A stretch of DNA of 64,000 nucleotides, from the NCBI GenBank assembly GCA_943737045.1, contig CALSFV010000328.1, forward strand, positions 1-64,000, read 5' to 3'. Below, piece after piece: positions 47,601 to 62,600 of this stretch; position 1 is the stretch's first letter; every line of letters starts with the position of its first letter. This stretch comes from Parapristionchus giblindavisi. Taxonomy: Eukaryota > Nematoda > Chromadorea > Rhabditida > Diplogasteridae. The notes below the pieces were generated by a model. It had not been told where the DNA came from, did not search any database, and saw only the letters and a list, made by a program, of their open reading frames with translations. A program made the position numbers and the translations under genes.

Positions 47601-50600
47601 CTGACTACCCAACCAGTGCACCTTTCGAAGGAGATCTCGAGAATGTCGAACGAACTTCAGATATGCCATCAGAACCGATTCAATCTCACGTTTCTGTCTA
47701 CCATCCTGGACAGAGCACCGATGTCGTAGCTCACGAAGAAGATCCTGAGAAGAAGAAGCTCGACCTCAAGGATAAGGCAAAGAAGCTCGGAGACAAAATC
47801 GGAGGTCTATTCAAGACCAAGGACGAGCACGATGACTATCCCACAACTGAAGCATACTCTGGACCGCTGGAGGATACGAAGAAGTCCGATGAGCTTGATG
47901 GTCAACCCCTCACTTCATTCGTTTCTCCTTACCATCATGGTCGCTCTGATCAACCTGAAACGTCGAAGAAGATTGAGACTGAAGCTGTACCAATTCCTGT
48001 TGAACGATTCACTGACTACCCAACCAGTGCACCTTTCGAAGGAGATCTCGAGAATGTCGAACGAACTTCGGATATGCCATCAGAACCGATTCAATCCCAT
48101 GTTTCTGTCTACCATCCTGGACAGAGCACCGATGTCGTAGCTCACGAAGAAGATCCTGAGAAGAAGAAGCTCGACCTCAAGGATAAGGCAAAGAAGCTCG
48201 GAGACAAGATCGGAGGTCTATTCAAGAGCAAGGACGAGCACGATGGCTATCCCACTACCGATGCTTTCTCTGGTCCATTGGAAGATACCAAGAAGTCAGA
48301 TGAGCTCGCTGATCAGCCACTTGCTTCCTTCGTTTCTACATACCATCATGGCCGCTCTGATCTACCCGAGTCGGCAGAAAAGAAGGAGACTGAAGCTGTA
48401 CCAGTGCCTGTTGAACGTGTCACTGACTACCCAACGAGCGCACCATTCGAAGGAGATCTCGAAAGTGTGGAGAGAACTTCCGAAATGCCATCAGAACCGA
48501 TTGAATCCCATGCTACTGTCTACCATCCTGGACAGAGCACCGATATCGATGTCGTAGCTCACGAGGAAGATCCTGAGAAGAAGAAGCTCGACCTCAAGGA
48601 GAAGGCAAAGAAGCTCGGAGACAAGATCGGAGGTCTATTCAAGACCAAGGACGAGCACGATGACTATCCCACTACTGAAGCATACTCTGGACCGCTGGAG
48701 GATACGAAGAAGTCCGATGAGCTTGATGGTCAACCCCTCACTTCATTCGTTTCTCCTTACCATCATGGTCGCTCTGATCAACCTGAAACGTCGAAGAAGA
48801 TTGAGACTGAAGCTGTACCAATTCCTGTTGAACGTCTCACTGACTACCCAACCAGTGCACCTTTCGAAGGAGATCTCGAGAATGTCGAACGAACTTCAGA
48901 TATGCCATCAGAGCCGATTCAATCCCATGTTTCTGTCTACCATCCTGGACAGAGCACCGATGTCGTAGCTCACGAGGAAGATCCTGAGAAGAAGAAGCTC
49001 GACCTCAAGGATAAGGCAAAGAAGCTCGGAGACAAAATCGGAGGTCTATTCAAGACCAAGGACGAGCACGATGACTATCCCACTACTGAAGCATACTCTG
49101 GACCGCTGGAGGATACGAAGAAGTCCGATGAGCTTGATGGTCAACCCCTCACTTCATTCGTTTCACCTTACCATCATGGTCGCTCTGATCTACCCGAGTC
49201 GGCAGAAAAGAAGGAGACTGAAGCTGTACCAATTCCTGTTGAACGTGTCACTGACTACCCAACCAGTGCACCTTTCGAAGGAGAACTCGAGAATGTCGAA
49301 CGAACTTCAGATATGCCATCAGAGCCGATTCAATCCCATGTTTCTGTCTACCATCCTGGACAGAGCACCGTTGTCGATGTCGTAGCTCACGAGGAAGATC
49401 CTGAGAAGAAGAAGCTCGACCTCAAGGATAAGGCAAAGAAGCTCGGAGACAAGATCGGAGGTCTATTCAAGAGCAAGGACGAGCACGATGGCTATCCCAC
49501 TACCGATGCTTTCTCTGGTCCATTGGAAGATACCAAGAAGTCAGATGAGCTCGCTGATCAGCCACTTGCTTCCTTCGTTTCTACATACCATCATGGCCGC
49601 TCTGATCTACCCGAGTCGGCAGAAAAGAAGGAGACTGAAGCTGTACCAGTGCCTGTTGAACGTGTCACTGACTACCCAACGAGCGCACCATTCGAAAGAG
49701 ATCTCGAAAGTGTGGAGAGAACTTCCGAAATGCCATCAGAACCGATTGAATCCCATACTACTGTCTACCATCCTGGACAGAGCACCGATATCGATGTCGT
49801 AGCTCACGAGGAAGATCCTGAGAAGAAGAAGCTCGACCTCAAGGAGAAGGCAAAGAAGCTCGGAGACAAGATCGGAGGTCTATTCAAGACCAAGGACGAG
49901 CACGATGACTATCCCACTACTGAAGCATACTCTGGACCGCTGGAGGATACGAAGAAGTCCGATGAGCTTGATGGTCAACCCCTCACTTCATTCGTTTCTC
50001 CTTACCATCATGGTCGCTCTGATCAACCTGAAACGTCGAAGAAGATTGAGACTGAAGCTGTACCAATTCCTGTTGAACGTCTCACTGACTACCCAACCAG
50101 TGCACCTTTCGAAGGAGATCTCGAGAATGTCGAACGAACTTCAGATATGCCATCAGAGCCGATTCAATCCCATGTTTCTGTCTACCATCCTGGACAGAGC
50201 ACCGATGTCGTAGCTCACGAGGAAGATCCTGAGAAGAAGAAGCTCGACCTCAAGGATAAGGCAAAGAAGCTCGGAGACAAAATCGGAGGTCTATTCAAGA
50301 CCAAGGACGAGCACGATGACTATCCCACTACTGAAGCATACTCTGGACCGCTGGAGGATACGAAGAAGTCCGATGAGCTTGATGGTCAACCCCTCACTTC
50401 ATTCGTTTCACCTTACCATCATGGTCGCTCTGATCTACCCGAGTCGGCAGAAAAGAAGGAGACTGAAGCTGTACCAGTGCCTGTTGAACGTGTCACTGAC
50501 TACCCAACGAGCGCACCATTCGAAGGAGATCTCGAAAGTGTGGAGAGAACTTCCGAAATGCCATCAGAACCGATTGAATCCCATGCTACTGTCTACCATC

Positions 50601-53600
50601 CTGGACAGAGCACCGATATCGATGTCGTAGCTCACGAGGAAGATCCTGAGAAGAAGAAGCTCGACCTCAAGGAGAAGGCAAAGAAGCTCGGAGACAAGAT
50701 CGGAGGTCTATTCAAGACCAAGGACGAGCACGATGACTATCCCACTACTGAAGCATACTCTGGACCGCTGGAGGATACGAAGAAGTCCGATGAGCTTGAT
50801 GGTCAACCCCTCACTTCATTCGTTTCTCCTTACCATCATGGTCGCTCTGATCAACCTGAAACGTCGAAGAAGATTGAGACTGAAGCTGTACCAATTCCTG
50901 TTGAACGTCTCACTGACTACCCAACCAGTGCACCTTTCGAAGGAGATCTCGAGAATGTCGAACGAACTTCAGATATGCCATCAGAGCCGATTCAATCCCA
51001 TGTTTCTGTCTACCATCCTGGACAGAGCACCGATGTCGTAGCTCACGAGGAAGATCCTGAGAAGAAGAAGCTCGACCTCAAGGATAAGGCAAAGAAGCTC
51101 GGAGACAAAATCGGAGGTCTATTCAAGACCAAGGACGAGCACGATGACTATCCCACTACTGAAGCATACTCTGGACCGCTGGAGGATACGAAGAAGTCCG
51201 ATGAGCTTGATGGTCAACCCCTCACTTCATTCGTTTCACCTTACCATCATGGTCGCTCTGATCTACCCGAGTCGGCAGAAAAGAAGGAGACTGAAGCTGT
51301 ACCAATTCCTGTTGAACGTGTCACTGACTACCCAACCAGTGCACCTTTCGAAGGAGATCTCGAGAATGTCGAACGAACTTCAGATATGCCATCAGAGCCG
51401 ATTCAATCCCATGTTTCTGTCTACCATCCTGGACAGAGCACCGTTGTCGATGTCGTAGATCACGAGGAAGATCCTGAGAAGAAGAAGCTCGACCTCAAGG
51501 ATAAGGCAAAGAAGCTCGGAGACAAGATCGGAGGTCTATTCAAGAGCAAGGACGAGCACGATGGCTATCCCACTACCGATGCTTTCTCTGGTCCATTGGA
51601 AGATACCAAGAAGTCAGATGAGCTCGCTGATCAGCCACTTGCTTCCTTCGTTTCTACATACCATCATGGCCGCTCTGATCTACCCGAGTCGGCAGAAAAG
51701 AAGGAGACTGAAGCTGTACCAGTGCCTGTTGAACGTGTCACTGACTACCCAACGAGCGCACCATTCGAAAGAGATCTCGAAAGTGTGGAGAGAACTTCCG
51801 AAATGCCATCAGAACCGATTGAATCCCATACTACTGTCTACCATCCTGGACAGAGCACCGATATCGATGTCGTAGCTCACGAGGAAGATCCTGAGAAGAA
51901 GAAGCTCGACCTCAAGGAGAAGGCAAAGAAGCTCGGAGACAAGATCGGAGGTCTATTCAAGACCAAGGACGAGCACGATGACTATCCCACTACTGAAGCA
52001 TACTCTGGACCGCTGGAGGATACGAAGAAGTCCGATGAGCTTGATGGTCAACCCCTCACTTCATTCGTTTCTCCTTACCATCATGGTCGCTCTGATCAAC
52101 CTGAAACGTCGAAGAAGATTGAGACTGAAGCTGTACCAATTCCTGTTGAACGTCTCACTGACTACCCAACCAGTGCACCTTTCGAAGGAGATCTCGAGAA
52201 TGTCGAACGAACTTCAGATATGCCATCAGAGCCGATTCAATCCCATGTTTCTGTCTACCATCCTGGACAGAGCACCGATGTCGTAGCTCACGAGGAAGAT
52301 CCTGAGAAGAAGAAGCTCGACCTCAAGGATAAGGCAAAGAAGCTCGGAGACAAAATCGGAGGTCTATTCAAGACCAAGGACGAGCACGATGACTATCCCA
52401 CTACTGAAGCATACTCTGGACCGCTGGAGGATACGAAGAAGTCCGATGAGCTTGATGGTCAACCCCTCACTTCATTCGTTTCACCTTACCATCATGGTCG
52501 CTCTGATCTACCCGAGTCGGCAGAAAAGAAGGAGACTGAAGCTGTACCAGTGCCTGTTGAACGTGTCACTGACTACCCAACGAGCGCACCATTCGAAGGA
52601 GATCTCGAAAGTGTGGAGAGAACTTCCGAAATGCCATCAGAACCGATTGAATCCCATGCTACTGTCTACCATCCTGGACAGAGCACCGATATCGATGTCG
52701 TAGCTCACGAGGAAGATCCTGAGAAGAAGAAGCTCGACCTCAAGGAGAAGGCAAAGAAGCTCGGAGACAAGATCGGAGGTCTATTCAAGACCAAGGACGA
52801 GCACGATGACTATCCCACTACTGAAGCATACTCTGGACCGCTGGAGGATACGAAGAAGTCCGATGAGCTTGATGGTCAACCCCTCACTTCATTCGTTTCT
52901 CCTTACCATCATGGTCGCTCTGATCAACCTGAAACGTCGAAGAAGATTGAGACTGAAGCTGTACCAATTCCTGTTGAACGTCTCACTGACTACCCAACCA
53001 GTGCACCTTTCGAAGGAGATCTCGAGAATGTCGAACGAACTTCAGATATGCCATCAGAGCCGATTCAATCCCATGTTTCTGTCTACCATCCTGGACAGAG
53101 CACCGATGTCGTAGCTCACGAGGAAGATCCTGAGAAGAAGAAGCTCGACCTCAAGGATAAGGCAAAGAAGCTCGGAGACAAAATCGGAGGTCTATTCAAG
53201 ACCAAGGACGAGCACGATGACTATCCCACTACTGAAGCATACTCTGGACCGCTGGAGGATACGAAGAAGTCCGATGAGCTTGATGGTCAACCCCTCACTT
53301 CATTCGTTTCACCTTACCATCATGGTCGCTCTGATCTACCCGAGTCGGCAGAAAAGAAGGAGACTGAAGCTGTACCAATTCCTGTTGAACGTGTCACTGA
53401 CTACCCAACCAGTGCACCTTTCGAAGGAGATCTCGAGAATGTCGAACGAACTTCAGATATGCCATCAGAGCCGATTCAATCCCATGTTTCTGTCTACCAT
53501 CCTGGACAGAGCACCGTTGTCGATGTCGTAGCTCACGAGGAAGATCCTGAGAAGAAGAAGCTCGACCTCAAGGATAAGGCAAAGAAGCTCGGAGACAAAA

Positions 53601-56600
53601 TCGGAGGTCTATTCAAGACCAAGGACGAGCACGATGACTATCCCACTACTGAAGCATACTCTGGACCGCTGGAGGATACGAAGAAGTCCGATGAGCTTGA
53701 TGGTCAACCCCTCACTTCATTCGTTTCTCCTTACCATCATGGTCGCTCTGATCAACCTGAAACGTCGAAGAAGATTGAGACTGAAGCTGTACCAATTCCT
53801 GTAGAACGTGTCACTGACTACCCAACCAGTGCACCTTTCGAAGGAGATCTCGAGAATGTCGAACGAACTTCAGATATGCCATCAGAGCCGATTCAATCCC
53901 ATGTTTCTGTCTACCATCCTGGACAGAGCACCGTTGTCGATGTCGTAGCTCACGAGGAAGATCCTGAGAAGAAGAAGCTCGACCTCAAGGATAAGGCAAA
54001 GAAGCTCGGAGACAAAATCGGGGGTCTATTCAAGACCAAGGACGAGCACGATGACTATCCCACTACTGAAGCATACTCTGGACCGCTGGAGGATACGAAG
54101 AAGTCCGATGAGCTTGATGGTCAACCCCTCACTTCATTCGTTTCTCCTTACCATCATGGTCGCTCTGATCAACCTGAAACGTCGAAGAAGATTGAGACTG
54201 AAGCTGTACCAATTCCTGTTGAACGTGTCACTGACTACCCAACCAGTGCACCTTTCGAAGGAGATCTCGAGAATGTCGAACGAACTTCAGATATGCCATC
54301 AGAGCCGATTCAATCCCATGTTTCTGTCTACCATCCTGGACAGAGCACCGTTGTCGATGTCGTAGCTCACGAGGAAGATCCTGAGAAGAAGAAGCTCGAC
54401 CTCAAGGAGAAGGCAAAGAAGCTCGGAGACAAGATCGGAGGTCTATTCAAGAGCAAGGACGAGCACGATGGCTATCCCACTACCGATGCTTTCTCTGGTC
54501 CATTGGAAGATACCAAGAAGTCAGATGAGCTCGCTGATCAGCCACTTGCTTCCTTCGTTTCTACATACCATCATGGCCGCTCTGATCTACCCGAGTCGGC
54601 AGAAAAGAAGGAGACTGAAGCTGTACCAGTGCCTGTTGAACGTGTCACTGACTACCCAACGAGCGCACCATTCGAAGGAGATCTCGAAAGTGTGGAGAGA
54701 ACTTCCGAAATGCCATCAGAACCGATTGAATCCCATGCTACTGTCTACCATCCTGGACAGAGCACCGATATCGATGTCGTAGCTCACGAGGAAGATCCTG
54801 AGAAGAAGAAGCTCGACCTCAAGGATAAGGCAAAGAAGCTCGGAGACAAAATCGGAGGTCTATTCAAGACCAAGGACGAGCACGATGACTATCCCACTAC
54901 TGAAGCATACTCTGGACCGCTGGAGGATACGAAGAAGTCCGATGAGCTTGATGGTCAACCCCTCACTTCATTCGTTTCACCTTACCATCATGGTCGCTCT
55001 GATCTACCCGAGTCGGCAGAAAAGAAGGAGACTGAAGCTGTACCAATTCCTGTTGAACGTGTCACTGACTACCCAACCAGTGCACCTTTCGAAGGAGATC
55101 TCGAGAATGTCGAACGAACTTCAGATATGCCATCAGAGCCGATTCAATCCCATGTTTCTGTCTACCATCCTGGACAGAGCACCGTTGTCGATGTCGTAGC
55201 TCACGAGGAAGATCCTGAGAAGAAGAAGCTCGACCTCAAGGATAAGGCAAAGAAGCTCGGAGACAAAATCGGAGGTCTATTCAAGACCAAGGACGAGCAC
55301 GATGACTATCCCACTACTGAAGCATACTCTGGACCGCTGGAGGATACGAAGAAGTCCGATGAGCTTGATGGTCAACCCCTCACTTCATTCGTTTCTCTTT
55401 ACCATCATGGTCGCTCTGATCAACCTGAAACGTCGAAGAAGATTGAGACTGAAGCTGTACCAATTCCTGTTGAACGTGTCACTGACTACCCAACCAGTGC
55501 ACCTTTCGAAGGAGATCTCGAGAATGTCGAACGAACTTCAGATATGCCATCAGAGCCGATTCAATCCCATGTTTCTGTCTACCATCCTGGACAGAGAACC
55601 GTTGTCGATGTCGTAGCTCACGAGGAAGATCCTGAGAAGAAGAAGCTCGACCTCAAGGATAAGGCAAAGAAGCTCGGAGACAAAATCGGAGGTCTATTCA
55701 AGACCAAGGACGAGCACGATGACTATCCCACTACTGAAGCATACTCTGGACCGCTGGAGGATACGAAGAAGTCCGATGAGCTTGATGGTCAACCCCTCAC
55801 TTCATTCGTTTCTCCTTACCATCATGGTCGCTCTGATCAACCTGAAACATCGAAGAAGATTGAGACTGAAGCTGTACCAATTCCTGTTGAACGTGTCACT
55901 GACTACCCAACCAGTGCACCTTTCGAAGGAGATCTCGAGAATGTCGAACGAACTTCAGATATGCCATCAGAACCGATTCAATCCCATGTTTCTGTCTACC
56001 ATCCTGGACAGAGCACCGATGTCGTAGCTCACGAGGAAGATCCTGAGAAGAAGAAGCTCGACCTCAAGGATAAGGCAAAGAAGCTCGGAGACAAAATCGG
56101 AGGTCTATTCAAGACCAAGGACGAGCACGATGACTATCCCACTACTGAAGCTTACTCTGGACCGCTGGAGGATACGAAGAAGTCCGATGAGCTTGATGGT
56201 CAACCCCTCACTTCATTCGTTTCTCCTTACCATCATGGTCGCTCTGATCTACCCGAGTCGGCAGAAAAGAAGGAGACTGAAGCTGTACCAGTGCCTGTTG
56301 AACGTGTCACTGACTACCCAACGAGCGCACCATTCGAAGGAGATCTCGAAAGTGTGGAGAGAACTTCCGAAATGCCATCAGAACCGATTGAATCCCATGC
56401 TACTGTCTACCATCCTGGACAGAGCACCGATATCGATGTCGTAGCTCACGAGGAAGATCCTGAGAAGAAGAAGCTCGACCTCAAGGAGAAGGCAAAGAAG
56501 CTCGGAGACAAGATCGGAGGTCTATTCAAGAGCAAGGACGAGCACGATGGCTATCCCACTACCGATGCTTTCTCTGGTCCATTGGAAGATACCAAGAAGT

Positions 56601-59600
56601 CAGATGAGCTCGCTGATCAGCCACTTGCTTCCTTCGTTTCTACATACCATCATGGCCGCTCTGATCTACCCGAGTCGGCAGAAAAGAAGGAGACTGAATC
56701 TGTACCAGTGCCTGTTGAACGTGTCACTGACTACCCAACGAGCGCACCATTCGAAGGAGATCTCGAAAGTGTGGAGAGAACTTCCGAAATGCCATCAGAA
56801 CCGATTGAATCCCATGCTACTGTCTACCATCCTGGACAGAGCACCGATATCGATGTCGTAGCTCACGAGGAAGATCCTGAGAAGAAGAAGCTCGACCTCA
56901 AGGATAAGGCAAAGAAGCTCGGAGACAAAATCGGAGGTCTATTCAAGACCAAGGACGAGCACGATGACTATCCCACTACTGAAGCATACTCTGGACCGCT
57001 GGAGGATACGAAGAAGTCCGATGAGCTTGATGGTCAACCCCTCACTTCATTCGTTTCACCTTACCATCATGGTCGCTCTGATCTACCCGAGTCGGCAGAA
57101 AAGAAGGAGACTGAAGCTGTACCAATTCCTGTTGAACGTGTCACTGACTACCCAACCAGTGCACCTTTCGAAGGAGATCTCGAGAATGTCGAACGAACTT
57201 CAGATATGCCATCAGAGCCGATTCAATCCCATGTTTCTGTCTACCATCCTGGACAGAGCACCGTTGTCGATGTCGTAGCTCACGAGGAAGATCCTGAGAA
57301 GAAGAAGCTCGACCTCAAGGATAAGGCAAAGAAGCTCGGAGACAAAATCGGAGGTCTATTCAAGACCAAGGACGAGCACGATGACTATCCCACTACTGAA
57401 GCATACTCTGGACCGCTGGAGGATACGAAGAAGTCCGATGAGCTTGATGGTCAACCCCTCACTTCATTCGTTTCTCCTTACCATCATGGTCGCTCTGATC
57501 AACCTGAAACATCGAAGAAGATTGAGACTGAAGCTGTACCAATTCCTGTTGAACGTGTCACTGACTACCCAACCAGTGCACCTTTCGAAGGAGATCTCGA
57601 GAATGTCGAACGAACTTCAGATATGCCATCAGAACCGATTCAATCCCATGTTTCTGTCTACCATCCTGGACAGAGCACCGATGTCGTAGCTCACGAGGAA
57701 GATCCTGAGAAGAAGAAGCTCGACCTCAAGGATAAGGCAAAGAAGCTCGGAGACAAAATCGGAGGTCTATTCAAGAGCAAGGACGAGCATGATGGCTATC
57801 CCACTACCGATGCTTACTCTGGTCCATTGGAAGATACCAAGAAGTCAGATGAGCTCGCTGATCAGCCTCTTGCTTCCTTCGTTTCTACATACCATCATGG
57901 CCGCTCTGATCTACCCGAGTCGGCAGAAAAGAAGGAGACTGAGGCTGTACCAGTGCTTGTTGAACGTGTCACTGACTACCCAACGAGCGCACCATTCGAA
58001 GGAGATCTCGAAAGTGTGGAGAGAACTTCCGAAATGCCATCAGAACCGATTGAATCCCATGCTACTGTCTACCATCCTGGACAGAGCACCGATATCGATG
58101 TCGTAGCTCACGAGGAAGATCCTGAGAAGAAGAAGCTCGACCTCAAGGAGAAGGCAAAGAAGCTCGGAGACAAGATCGGAGGTCTATTCAAGAGCAAGGA
58201 CGAGCACGATGGCTATCCCACTACCGATGCTTACTCTGGTCCATTGGAAGATACCAAAAAGTCAGATGAGCTCGCTGATCAGCCTCTTGCTTCCTTCGTT
58301 TCTACATACCATCACGGTCGCTCTGATCTACCTGAACCATCAGAAAAGAAGGAGACTGAAGCTGTACCAGTAACTGTTGAACGTGTCACTGACTACCCAA
58401 CGACCGCACCATTCGAAGGAGAGCTCTCAAGTGTGGAACGAACTTCAGATCTGCCATCAGAACCGATCGAATCCCATGCTACTGTCTACCATCCTGGTCA
58501 GAGAGACGATTTCGATATCGTAGCTCACGAGGAAGATCCTGAGAAGAAGAAGCTCGACCTCAAGGACAAGGCCAAGAAGCTTGGAGACAAGATCGGAGGT
58601 CTATTCAAGACCAAGGACGAGCATCATGACTATCCCATCAGTGATGTTTACTCTGGACCACTGGCAGATACCAAGAAGGCCGACGAACTCGATGATCAGC
58701 CACTTTCTTCCTTCGTTACCACATACCATCACGGTCGCTCTGATCTACCTGAACCATCAGAAAAGAAGGAGACTGAAGCTGTACCAGTGCCTGTTGAACG
58801 TGTCACTGACTACCCAACGAGCGCACTATTGGAAGGAGATCTCGAAAGTGTGGAGAGAACTTCCGAAATGCCATCAGAACCGATTGAATCCCATGCTACT
58901 GTCTACCATCCTGGACAGAGCACCGATATCGATATCGTAGCTCACGAGGAAGATCCTGAGAAGAAGAAGCTCGACCTCAAGGAGAAGGCAAATAAGCTCG
59001 GAGACAAGATCGGAGGTCTATTCAAGAGCAAGGACGAGCACGATGGCTATCCCACTACCGATGCTTACTCTGGTCCATTGGAAGATACCAAGAAGTCAGA
59101 TGAGCTCGCTGATCATCCTCTTGCTTCCTTCGTTTCTACATACCATCATGGCCGCTCTGATCTACCCGAGTCGGCAGAAAAGAAGGAGACTGAAGCTGTA
59201 CCAGTGCCTGTTGAACGTGTCACTGACTACCCAACGAGCGCACCATTCGAAGGAGATCTCGAAAGTGTGGAGAGAACTTCCGAAATGCCATCAGAACCGA
59301 TTGAATCCCATGCTACTGTCTACCATCCTGGACAGAGCACCGATATCGATGTCGTAGCTCACGAGGAAGATCCTGAGAAGAAGAAGCTCGACCTCAAGGA
59401 GAAGGCAAAGAAGCTCGGAGACAAGATCGGAGGTCTATTCAAGAGCAAGGACGAGCACGATGGCTATCCCACTACCGATGCTTACTCTGGTCCATTGGAA
59501 GATACCAAGAAGGCCGACGAACTCGATGATCAGCCACTTTCTTCCTTCGTTACCACATACCATCACGGTCGCTCTGATCTACCTGAACCATCAGAAAAGA

Positions 59601-62600
59601 AGGAGACTGAAGCTGTACCAGTAACTGTTGAACGTGTCACTGACTACCCAACGACCGCACCATTCGAAGGAGAGCTCTCAAGTGTGGAACGAACTTCAGA
59701 TCTGCCATCAGAACCGATCGAATCCCATGCTACTGTCTACCATCCTGGTCAGAGAGACGATTTCGATATCGTAGCTCACGAGGAAGATCCTGAGAAGAAG
59801 AAGCTCGACCTCAAGGACAAGGCCAAGAAGCTTGGAGACAAGATCGGAGGTCTATTCAAGACCAAGGACGAGCATCATGACTATCCCATCAGTGATGTTT
59901 ACTCTGGACCACTGGCAGATACCAAGAAGGCCGACGAACTCGATGATCAGCCACTTTCTTCCTTCGTTACCACATACCATCACGGTCGCTCTGATCTACC
60001 TGAACCATCAGAAAAGAAGGAGACTGAAGCTGTACCAGTGCCTGTTGAACGTGTCACTGACTACCCAACGAGCGCACTATTGGAAGGAGATCTCGAAAGT
60101 GTGGAGAGAACTTCCGAAATGCCATCAGAACCGATTGAATCCCATGCTACTGTCTACCATCCTGGACAGAGCACCGATATCGATGTCGTAGCTCACGAGG
60201 AAGATCCTGAGAAGAAGAAGCTCGACCTCAAGGAGAAGGCAAAGAAGCTCGGAGACAAGATCGGAGGTCTATTCAAGAGCAAGGACGAGCACGATGGCTA
60301 TCCCACTACCGATGCTTACTCTGGTCCATTGGAAGATACCAAGAAGTCAGATGAGCTCGCTGATCATCCTCTTGCTTCCTTCGTTTCTACATACCATCAT
60401 GGCCGCTCTGATCTACCCGAGTCGGCAGAAAAGAAGGAGACTGAAGCTGTACCAGTGCCTGTTGAACGTGTCACTGACTACCCAACGAGCGCACCATTCG
60501 AAGGAGATCTCGAAAGTGTGGAGAGAACTTCCGAAATGCCATCAGAACCGATTGAATCCCATGCTACTGTCTACCATCCTGGACAGAGCACCGATATCGA
60601 TGTCGTAGCTCACGAGGAAGATCCTGAGAAGAAGAAGCTCGACCTCAAGGAGAAGGCAAAGAAGCTCGGAGACAAGATCGGAGGTCTATTCAAGAGCAAG
60701 GACGAGCACGATGGCTATCCCACTACCGATGCTTACTCTGGTCCATTGGAAGATACCAAGAAGGCCGACGAACTCGATGATCAGCCACTTTCTTCCTTCG
60801 TTACCACATACCATCACGGTCGCTCTGATCTACCTGAACCATCAGAAAAGAAGGAGACTGAAGCTGTACCAGTAACTGTTGAACGTGTCACTGACTACCC
60901 AACGACCGCACCATTCGAAGGAGAGCTCTCAAGTGTGGAACGAACTTCAGATCTGCCATCAGAACCGATCGAATCCCATGCTACTGTCTACCATCCTGGT
61001 CAGAGAGACGATTTCGATATCGTAGCTCACGAGGAAGATCCTGAGAAGAAGAAGCTCGACCTCAAGGACAAGGCCAAGAAGCTTGGAGACAAGATCGGAG
61101 GTCTATTCAAGACCAAGGACGAGCATCATGACTATCCCATCAGTGATGTTTACTCTGGACCACTGGCAGATACCAAGAAGGCCGACGAACTCGATGATCA
61201 GCCACTTTCTTCCTTCGTTACCACATACCATCACGGTCGCTCTGATCTACCTGAACCATCAGAAAAGAAGGAGACTGAAGCTGTACCAGTGCCTGTTGAA
61301 CGTGTCACTGACTACCCAACGAGCGCACTATTCGAAGGAGATCTCGAAAGTGTGGAGAGAACTTCCGAAATGCCATCAGAACCGATTGAATCCCATGCTA
61401 CTGTCTACCATCCTGGACAGAGCACCGATATCGATGTCGTAGCTCACGAGGAAGATCCTGAGAAGAAGAAGCTCGACCTCAAGGAGAAGGCAAAGAAGCT
61501 CGGAGACAAGATCGGAGGTCTATTCAAGAGCAAGGACGAGCACGATGGCTATCCCACTACCGATGCTTACTCTGGTCCATTGGAAGATACCAAGAAGTCA
61601 GATGAGCTCGCTGATCATCCTCTTGCTTCCTTCGTTTCTACATACCATCATGGCCGCTCTGATCTACCCGAGTCGGCAGAAAAGAAGGAGACTGAAGCTG
61701 TACCAGTAACTGTTGAACGTGTCACTGACTACCCAACGACCGCACCATTCGAAGGAGAGCTCTCAAGTGTGGAACGAACTTCAGATCTGCCATCAGAACC
61801 GATCGAATCCCATGCTACTGTCTACCATCCTGGTCAGAGAGACGATTTCGATATCGTAGCTCACGAGGAAGATCCTGAGAAGAAGAAGCTCGACCTCAAG
61901 GACAAGGCCAAGAAGCTTGGAGACAAGATCGGAGGTCTATTCAAGACCAAGGACGAGCATCATGACTATCCCATCAGTGATGTTTACTCTGGACCACTGG
62001 CAGATACCAAGAAGGCCGACGAACTCGATGATCAGCCACTTTCTTCCTTCGTTACCACATACCATCACGGTCGCTCTGATCTACCTGAACCATCAGAAAA
62101 GAAGGAGACTGAAGCTGTACCAGTGCCTGTTGAACGTGTCACTGACTACCCAACGAGCGCACTATTCGAAGGAGATCTCGAAAGTGTGGAGAGAACTTCC
62201 GAAATGCCATCAGAACCGATTGAATCCCATGCTACTGTCTACCATCCTGGACAGAGCACCGATATCGATGTCGTAGCTCACGAGGAAGATCCTGAGAAGA
62301 AGAAGCTCGACCTCAAGGAGAAGGCAAAGAAGCTCGGAGACAAGATCGGAGGTCTATTCAAGAGCAAGGACGAGCACGATGGCTATCCCACTACCGATGC
62401 TTACTCTGGTCCATTGGAAGATACCAAGAAGTCAGATGAGCTCGCTGATCATCCTCTTGCTTCCTTCGTTTCTACATACCATCATGGCCGCTCTGATCTA
62501 CCCGAGTCGGCAGAAAAGAAGGAGACTGAAGCTGTACCAGTGCCTGTTGAACGTGTCACTGACTACCCAACGAGCGCACCATTCGAAGGAGATCTCGAAA

